DNA of 64,000 nt from Rhipicephalus microplus (taxonomy: Eukaryota; Arthropoda; Arachnida; Ixodida; Ixodidae). Position 1 is the stretch's first letter. Every line of letters starts with the position of its first letter. The notes beneath the pieces are model-generated. The model was not told the origin of the DNA. It ran no database searches and saw only the letters and a list, made by a program, of their open reading frames with translations. The stretch lies in the NCBI RefSeq assembly GCF_043290135.1, contig NC_134710.1, positions 199,925,692 through 199,989,691 of the forward strand, given 5' to 3'. Position numbers and translations under genes: made by a program. Positions 56,646 through 64,000 of the stretch are shown here, one piece after another.

Positions 56646-58390
56646 CAAGAGCCAGTGAAGGTTTCTGAGCTCCGTGGGGAATCAAAGTAGCCGAAACTAA
56701 TCCAAGATATTGTAGCAATCCTTTTTAGTCGTAGGACTTGCGCAAGAACAGTGGTATGGAGGCGAGGTTCCACCGTTTTTTTTTTGCTTAGATACATGGT
56801 CATGTTTATATAAAGATGACGTGCAAGAGTGACTGCACTTAAAATTAGGCGCACATTGAAGAACCACTGGTCTTAAGAAACATTCTGGAACTATTCACAA
56901 ACTCGCCTCTCCTGTAAAAAAAAAACCACAGTATTAAAAGGTAATTTATCTATTATTTAGAAGGCCTCCCTACTTATCTCCCAATAATTTATATTAATAC
57001 GCACTTTTATAAGACAAAATATGAGGGTAGGCTACAGACTATGTATGTATATATATCTGATAGTCCATTTCATTTTACACAATATTTTTTTCGTTTTATT
57101 CTTATTGGTTGCAGTTATTTTTTCAAGATTGTGCTCAAGCTGTCTTTGTACAAGCTGTCCTCGAACTGTCTCTATACAATTAGTTTAAAAGTTTGCCTAA
57201 CTGATTTGCTAGGCTTGCGACTGTTCTGTCTGATTCCCGGCTACTTGATAGATTATATCTCCTAATTTTAAAGTCAATGTGCATGACAATCATATTTATC
57301 TGCATATCCGCCTAGCTTTCGCCCATTGTAGCTCCAATAACGACAAAGGTCTGTTTGCTATTTTGGTTACGCATGCACGAGGAACAGCGCACGATCATCC
57401 AATAAATGAAATACAATTTATTCATAAATATTGGCAGTTTCAGAAACGAACTCAATGTCTCTTTAGACACTACATTTCAATGCGTATGCCCTCACGTTCA
57501 ACACAATACATTACATCAACGTTCTCAGTCGATGGCATTGAAGGTAAGCTGAGAAAAAGGTAATGACTGTATAGCGCCGGTTGTGAAGGAAAATAAAAGT
57601 GCAACGTTAGTTTGAAGTTGGCAATATGACTGGGGGAGTTAAACTTCGATGAATGTATCTTAAGTGGGATATAGCTTAACGAGTTTGGTATGCCATGAGA
57701 TGCGTATAGCTAGGAAGTGTTGACCCGGCATGTAATTGTTTCCGCAAACACAGGGTTGGTATGAGGCAAATTGAGAGATCGTAACCTTCACCTCTTGATA
57801 AGTGTAAATCAAAACTTTAGCTCCGGTCGTTTTGTTTGATTGCTCTGTATATTATTTCTATTTATAACCATTTTTGAATAAATAAAGCAATTTTTTCTTT
57901 CAATAGTAATTTTTAGGCAACCTCCGAAGTAGAAACAGTTTAGCTGCAGATACTGTATCAAGCATGTTTTAATTAAAAGTGCTTAAGTATTCTATATTAG
58001 GAATTGACAAGAGCATCCTATTTCACAAAACAAAATAGTAATATTTGCATTCTGTAACTCTGCAAAATTAGTTTATATCGCAAGAGACAAACTGGAGCTA
58101 TAGGGTAATATTAGGTTGCAGGTTAACAGCATTGATATATGCACATTGACCTGAGATGTATTGTCATGATTTGAGTAGCCCGTACTCTTGAAAACACTGA
58201 AAAAGACCGGTCAGCATTAAGTTTAGGTATTACCTTTGCCCTGTCATGGATGCTCTGTCGGATAAAACATCCAAACTGCACTAGCTATTTCAGGCGCTAA
58301 ACATTACCATCATTTTTAAATTCATGATTTTTTTACAGCAGAGCCATTCAGCTTTTTGATATACCGTTAGTCAACAAGCTATAATCTTCA
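56646..58390. other. 1.7 kb without a recognisable gene
   Basis: AT-rich, short frames only. Confidence 0.5.
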
Positions 58391-58410
58391 AGAACCTGTA
58401 CTAGCTTTCT

Positions 58411-59243
58411 TCATTCTCTTCTTTTTTTTTCATCATCTCCTTCACTCCCTGAACACAGACTCCAACCTGTCCTGTGGGGCATGTAATAACTATGACAGGC
58501 GAAGTGACGAGCAGTGACGAACTTGTTGTGTGGTGGAGCAAATGACCGCCTACTCAACTGGTAGTGTTCAGCCCCTTCACTGAATGTAAATAAAGTGTCC
58601 CTGAACATCTCACTGCCAACCTGCGGACCTACGTCCTCCCCAGCGCGGAGGGTTAGTGCGCGTGCCCGGCAGTGAGCAGTGTCATTCAGGTTTACTTGAG
58701 AGTCCAGTAAGGGTTCGAGATGTGCAGGAAACCAGGTGATGGTATGTGAAGAAAGTGTCCTATTTTCAAGTAGTTTAAATACTTTAGTACAGACGGAACC
58801 AGAGGCGAAAGCCTTGACCGCTGGCCTTGAGTCGGCGAAGGTTTGCGATCTACTGTCATCCAAAAGGGCAAGGGCTACAGCCAACTGTTCGGCTCTTGAG
58901 AGAGTAGAGTCCCGAACTGCGCAGCATTGATAATAGAGCCCATATGATTGACGGAAATAACAGAAAACCTAGCTGAGCGACCGTACTGAGCGTCATCGAC
59001 AAAACAAACTGAATGACGATCGTTCCAGATGTTCTTCAGAAGTGTTATGGCCCTAGCCCGGCGCCTTCCTACGTTGTGCTGAGGATGGACATTTCGCGGA
59101 AACGGAGAGGCCTGGATGCCAGTACGCTGTTCATCTGGTAGTTGAAGACGGTGATCTTCTGCGAGCGCCGGACTGAGGCCTAGGACCGACAGAAGCTTCG
59201 TACCAGCCGGCGTAGACGACCAAAAATACTTGTTTTTAATCAC
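58411..59243 (-). pseudogene. RNase H fragment of another I-like LINE
   Basis: Two minus-strand blocks. 58875-59243 has VGRRRARAITLLKNIW and CFVDDAQYGRSARFSVISVN (first RNase H Asp region). 58411-58884 has the middle part and TITWFPAHL...VNLNDTAHCRARAL (last motifs), then a decayed tail. A frame change separates them near 58900. It differs enough from the 49.4-kb LINE to be a different subfamily. Only this part of the element is present. Confidence 0.82.
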
Positions 59244-59244
59244 C

Positions 59245-59930
59245 TACTAACTATGGCGCATACCCACTTCAGGCATGAATTTTTATCGCAGTGCATGAAC
59301 GATTCGCACAAAACTTCTAGCAAGTGTTTAGCAGATACCATGCTTCTCAAAAGATTGACAAAGAATAGCATTGCAAATGCCGGCCTACTACCCCCCCCCC
59401 CCCCAAAAAAAAGTCACAGCTGTGCCGCAAAGGTGAAGCAATGAATGCAATAGCAACAAATTGGAACGTCCCGTTCAGAATGGAAATCAGATCGAAACGT
59501 GCCCTACGTTTTTAACGCAAAAGAGATGCACAAAAGATACTCACAAGAACAGATGAACGTGAATAAGCATCTCTGTGCACTGTGCCTGAAAAGCACGCGC
59601 TTCTCGCAAACGGAGGCTGCAATGATTGCAGTGACCATCGAGCGCCCAGTAACTACAACAGAATCGTTCCAGGTAAAGCCTGAGGCCAGCCAACAAGTAC
59701 GATCCTCCCCTCCTCACTCCAGCGAGATAAGGACGCGCGAGGAAGCATAGCTCCCCTCCTCTACGCGGCGCAAAGTACGCGTGGGAGATTAGAGCGCTAG
59801 CCACAACGCGATGTGGTGACGTGCGCTTATTGTGCCCTCTTTCTGGTAATACTTAAAACACCCCCCCCCCCCCCGAGATGCCCTTCAGTAGCGGTAATTG
59901 GTAAGTATAAGTAGCTTGCCATTTGAACGT
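59245..59930. other. No gene seen
   Basis: Poly-C runs at about 59391-59404 and 59862-59874. Confidence 0.5.
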
Positions 59931-59934
59931 TGGA

Positions 59935-60155
59935 CGTCGTACTCCTCGATGGCACGGTGGTTAACGCCTCGCACTCACGAGTCGGAGGACGTATGTGCGA
60001 TACCACACACCGGAGTCTTTTTATGGTTTTTCCTCTTTCTTGCATTTTCATATATATAGATACGTATACATATACGCTGAGTGACGCCGATGTCGACGCT
60101 GGCGCCGGCGGCAAGACCCAGCCGAGAGTGTCCAAATATGTGGTATCGCAATAAA
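59935..60155 (+). mobile_element. Possible tRNA-headed SINE of a third family
   Basis: GATGGCACGGTGGTTAACGC resembles an A box and TGTGCGATACCACAC a B box about 40 nt further on. A body with TTTCTTGCATTTTCATATATATAG and GCCGAGAGTGTCC follows, ending near TCGCAATAAAAT. Single copy in the window. Confidence 0.5.
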
Positions 60156-60362
60156 ATATCATTAATTCCGTAGTGGGTACCCAGCAAGTGTGCTTGCAGC
60201 AGTTACCCAATAAGTGTTTAGAAAAGGCTCTGAAAGACCGCTTTTCTAGCTTTTCCTGTGACTGTGCTGTACCTTCCGCGCGGGCTTGGAATTTTCTTCT
60301 GATTGTTCTGTTTAGAATGTCCGAAAAATTGATGCCAGAGAACACCTTTGTGTAGCCTTGTA

Positions 60363-60720
60363 TGGCATAGCAAGGGTAGAGAAAGGAAACGGGATGGTGG
60401 AGGAAAGAAGCTAGAATAGTAGAGAGAGTAAAGCATAGCATATGAAAAAAGGGGAAACAGACAGAGAGGCAGAAAAGAAAGATATAAAATAAATATAAAA
60501 ATAGAAAATCGAATAATGACACCAAGAAAATGATATGAAGAAAGGACAGGGTAAGAAAGGGTAGAAAGAGAATTCAACACAAAAAGAGCGAGAAAAAGAA
60601 AGAAATATACGCACAGAGAGAAAAATAAATAGAAATAAACAGTTACAAAAGACAGAAAAACCAGAAAAATGAGAAAATAAGAGACAGCAAAAAATAAGGC
60701 GAAAATATATGGGGAAAAGT
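60363..60720. repeat. Purine-rich low-complexity tract
   Basis: About 350 bp strongly enriched in A and G on the plus strand with few pyrimidines. It produces long spurious frames on the minus strand. Confidence 0.85.
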
Positions 60721-60724
60721 TGCT

Positions 60725-61035
60725 GTTGAGCAGTGTTTTTAACAATATAATAATTTTTCCTGCAGTGCTTACACTACGGGATCTTTTTCTGTACCCGCAC
60801 GACAATATTCTTTACATGTACTCAATACTGATTAAACTTAAAACTCAAGTATATCTATTATATACATTATATATGAAATTCAAAAAAATGATTGAACTTG
60901 GATAATTGCATTGCAAGTTGCACGCTAATATTGAGGCTAAATATGTGAGCGATCTGAACCACACCCATCCAAATCACACTGGAGACTTAATGCTGTGTAA
61001 GTGCCTCGAGTGGGTGTCTAGGGCCTGTTCTCGTA
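60725..61035. other. No gene seen
   Basis: AT-rich. Confidence 0.5.
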
Positions 61036-61041
61036 CTTTTC

Positions 61042-61160
61042 TGTATGAATTCCTTGCACCATTGGCTTATAACCATTGATCGGCGAGTAATAGAGATAGA
61101 ATCGCTCTATCTATCTCTCTTACTATCCAAGCAATGGTTGTAAGCCCGATATGTCATACA
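61042..61160. repeat. Imperfect 120-bp palindrome
   Basis: Left arm 61064-61104 and right arm 61105-61146 are inverted (GGCTTATAACCATTG against CAATGGTTGTAAGCC; AGTAATAGAGATAGA against TCTATCTCTCTTACT). Outer CTGTATGA / TCATACAG extends it. Almost no loop. Confidence 0.8.
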
Positions 61161-61393
61161 GCCACCGCATACACAACTAAAACCCCCGAACACTGATTCT
61201 AAGAACAAAATAGCGTTCCCTTTGTTCTCTTTAAACGCCCATTTCGTCTTTTTGTGACACTGCCTGGTATCTATTCGAAGCGAGACAGCTCTTTGAGAAG
61301 CCTTTTCTCTTCCGCGCTGCCTCGCTGCATGGAGCCTTGGGACGCTGTTTCAAACACTTCCGTTGTTACCGTTTGCACGGAGAATCTACTTAA

Positions 61394-62285
<892 letters not shown>

Positions 62286-62302
62286 GATAAGGGAGGCGAA
62301 GC

Positions 62303-62334
62303 GTCCATCTGTCCGTCCGTCTGTCTCTCTGCTC

Positions 62335-62408
<74 letters not shown>

Positions 62409-62600
62409 GTGTGCATTCGTCTATCCATCTATTCGTGCGTTCTTTCGTGCATCCGTCCGTCCTTCCACGCGTTAGTCCGTCCGTCTGTTTGCTTGACTGT
62501 CCATCCACCCGTTCATTCACGCTTTCGTCGATCCGTGCGTCCATATGTCCCGGCGTCCGCCTGTCTGTTTGTTTACATGTCTTTCTGTCTGTCAGTTTGT
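62303..62600. repeat. (CTGT)n array with degenerate tetranucleotide flanks
   Basis: Near-perfect CTGT units at 62334-62408. Decayed 4-bp units (GTCC, ATCC, TTCG, CGTC) lie on both sides to about 62600. Same style as the CATA locus at 39.7 kb. Confidence 0.95.
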
Positions 62601-62639
62601 CTGATACTGGCGGTTGCGCCTGACGCAGGACAAGGTTAA

Positions 62640-64000
62640 ACTAAAAGGAACTTCGCCTCTACAAGGCAACACCAGGAACTCAATAAAAACCTTCAGTGTT
62701 ACCGACCGCATTTCAGACAGTAACCGCAGATGTACACGCCGGCACAGTTAGTCAGGATATTTTGTCATTATATGAAACTGTTGAAAGGAAACTGCATCAT
62801 CAACAAAAGCATAATCACTCAATGGGATTTTGTTCTGGCTAATGCTCCGAGGTAATAATTACCTAAACATGCAGAACTCATCACTCACCTCACGAACACA
62901 AGAAAAGCAAAGGCAATGAGTTAGACAGCGGAATGAACCAACTGCTTTGATGCGTGCTTATGCGAACGCAATGGCTCTGGACTTGACACAGATCATGCCT
63001 CCCGTATTTAGGTGCGACTGGTGTGAACCTTGAATAATGAATGCATGTCTCAATGATTTTGCTTTTGCTCGCGAGAGTCTGAAACGTCAGAAGTATCTCA
63101 AAATGTGGGGCTGAGCCTATTCTCGAATATTTTCCCAATAGTTCAATATACAGGGGTTGACCTATATCATACTAGACTTATCTTTTAGTGAATAGGGGAT
63201 GAGCCAGCTCATTATAATGTCCCAGTAAGCATAATCTGGGCACCGTACGTCGAGACGTTTCTTTATAGTGGAGGCTGGCTCATCAGCCAGCAACAAAGGC
63301 GAGAAACGAGTTCTTTTTATTTTTGTGGCAAACTCCAAACACCATATAAATCCTCCTTTACAGTCTTACCACTTTCATCACCCTTGTATGAAAGCCCAGT
63401 AAGGTGCACCTAATATTTATTTCTTTATTTTATAATAATGCTAGTTAGGCAGACTAAATTTGCTGTCCAATTTTCTTGCGGATCTTATGTATTATGTCAA
63501 TCAAATAGGAGCATGTACATGAAACGTTTAACCGACCTTTTTGATGTAGAATCTCAGCAGCAGTTTTTAAATTGAAAGCTTAAAGCTAGAAAAGTATATC
63601 AAATTAATAAAAAGCAGAAAAAAGACAGGGCGCATCAAGAAAATATTTATCCGACCTCTGTTGTTGTTTACCGGAGAACCTCCCACAGCATTCTACTCAC
63701 GTAATAAAAATGGATTGCGTCCTGTCCAGACATTTATCTTATCTAAAAATTCCAGAGAGGCCGAATTCCAGGGAGCCCCACTTTACTAATGGAATGTCGT
63801 AACATTTGATCACGTCATTCCCAAACCAAGCCGTATCACAGTCTACGGAACACGACCACGCTTGCATGTCTGCAAACACCCAGAAACTTTGGACGAAAAT
63901 GCGCAGGAAGCGTACAACCAAAACAAAAGCTTCAGAGTGTCTCCCACAAGAAGGGTGCCGAATGAGTGGTTGTACGACCACAGACACAAACGTGAAACAG
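62640..64000. other. 1.36 kb without a recognisable gene
   Basis: Short frames only, none with a recognisable domain. Confidence 0.5.

Noticed and set aside
59827..60805. Minus-strand frames of 195-232 codons rich in Phe, Leu and Ser
   Set aside because: They run through the purine-rich tract, which on the other strand gives endless Phe/Ser/Leu codons. They look membrane-like only by composition.

Overview
The window looks like nuclear DNA of a hard (ixodid) tick, probably a metastriate. It holds at least six copies of a tRNA-headed SINE that resembles the tick family Ruka, most ending in an (ATCA)n tail. It also holds a Penelope-like element, tick-type Ty3/gypsy and non-LTR elements, long (TA)n, (CTAT)n, (CATA)n and (CTGT)n arrays, and a glycine-rich secreted-protein gene with a 12-nt first coding exon. 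The organism call is an inference from repeat content. No bacterial operon, rRNA gene, genuine tRNA gene or CRISPR array is visible.

Layout. 1-690 has open but shifted frames of unknown nature. 1.5-10.9 kb is a nest of insertions in a (TA)n tract: a Ty3/gypsy element with both LTRs (1593-7096, dead) and a Penelope-like element (7164-10822). The Penelope element has an unbroken 848-codon RT + GIY-YIG frame between inverted terminal repeats, each carrying a hammerhead-ribozyme motif. 11.0-14.8 kb is a broken EN+RT LINE on the minus strand ending in a tetranucleotide tail. 14.9-20.5 kb shows no gene. 20.5-23.3 kb has a SINE, a second tRNA-like repeat and a (CTAT)n-led tandem repeat. 23.3-27.4 kb is a decayed minus-strand LTR element with a SCAN-like gag and no recognisable RT. 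28-31.5 kb is empty apart from an old SINE.

31.7-37.5 kb holds the one well-supported host gene, on the minus strand. It has a TATA box, a first exon coding MKSL, a 3.6-kb intron, and two Gly/Trp/Gln/His-rich exons, giving a predicted 511-residue secreted structural protein. A second, less certain host gene is seen only as its 3' exons on the plus strand at about 41.9-42.3 kb.

From 39 to 64 kb the sequence is mostly repeats: SINEs with clear target-site duplications (44.1, 48.2, 56.4 kb), a second copy of the (CTAT)n tandem-repeat block (46.4 kb), a broken EN-RT-RNase H LINE (49.36-52.71 kb), two SINEs of another tRNA-headed family, a 140-bp fold-back insertion with a 14-bp target duplication (55.1 kb), an RNase H fragment of another LINE (58.4-59.2 kb), a 120-bp palindrome (61.0 kb) and several microsatellites.

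The most intact mobile unit is the Penelope-like element. The most interesting host feature is the split glycine-rich gene. All coordinates and motifs were read by eye; splice sites and family names need alignment or transcript evidence.
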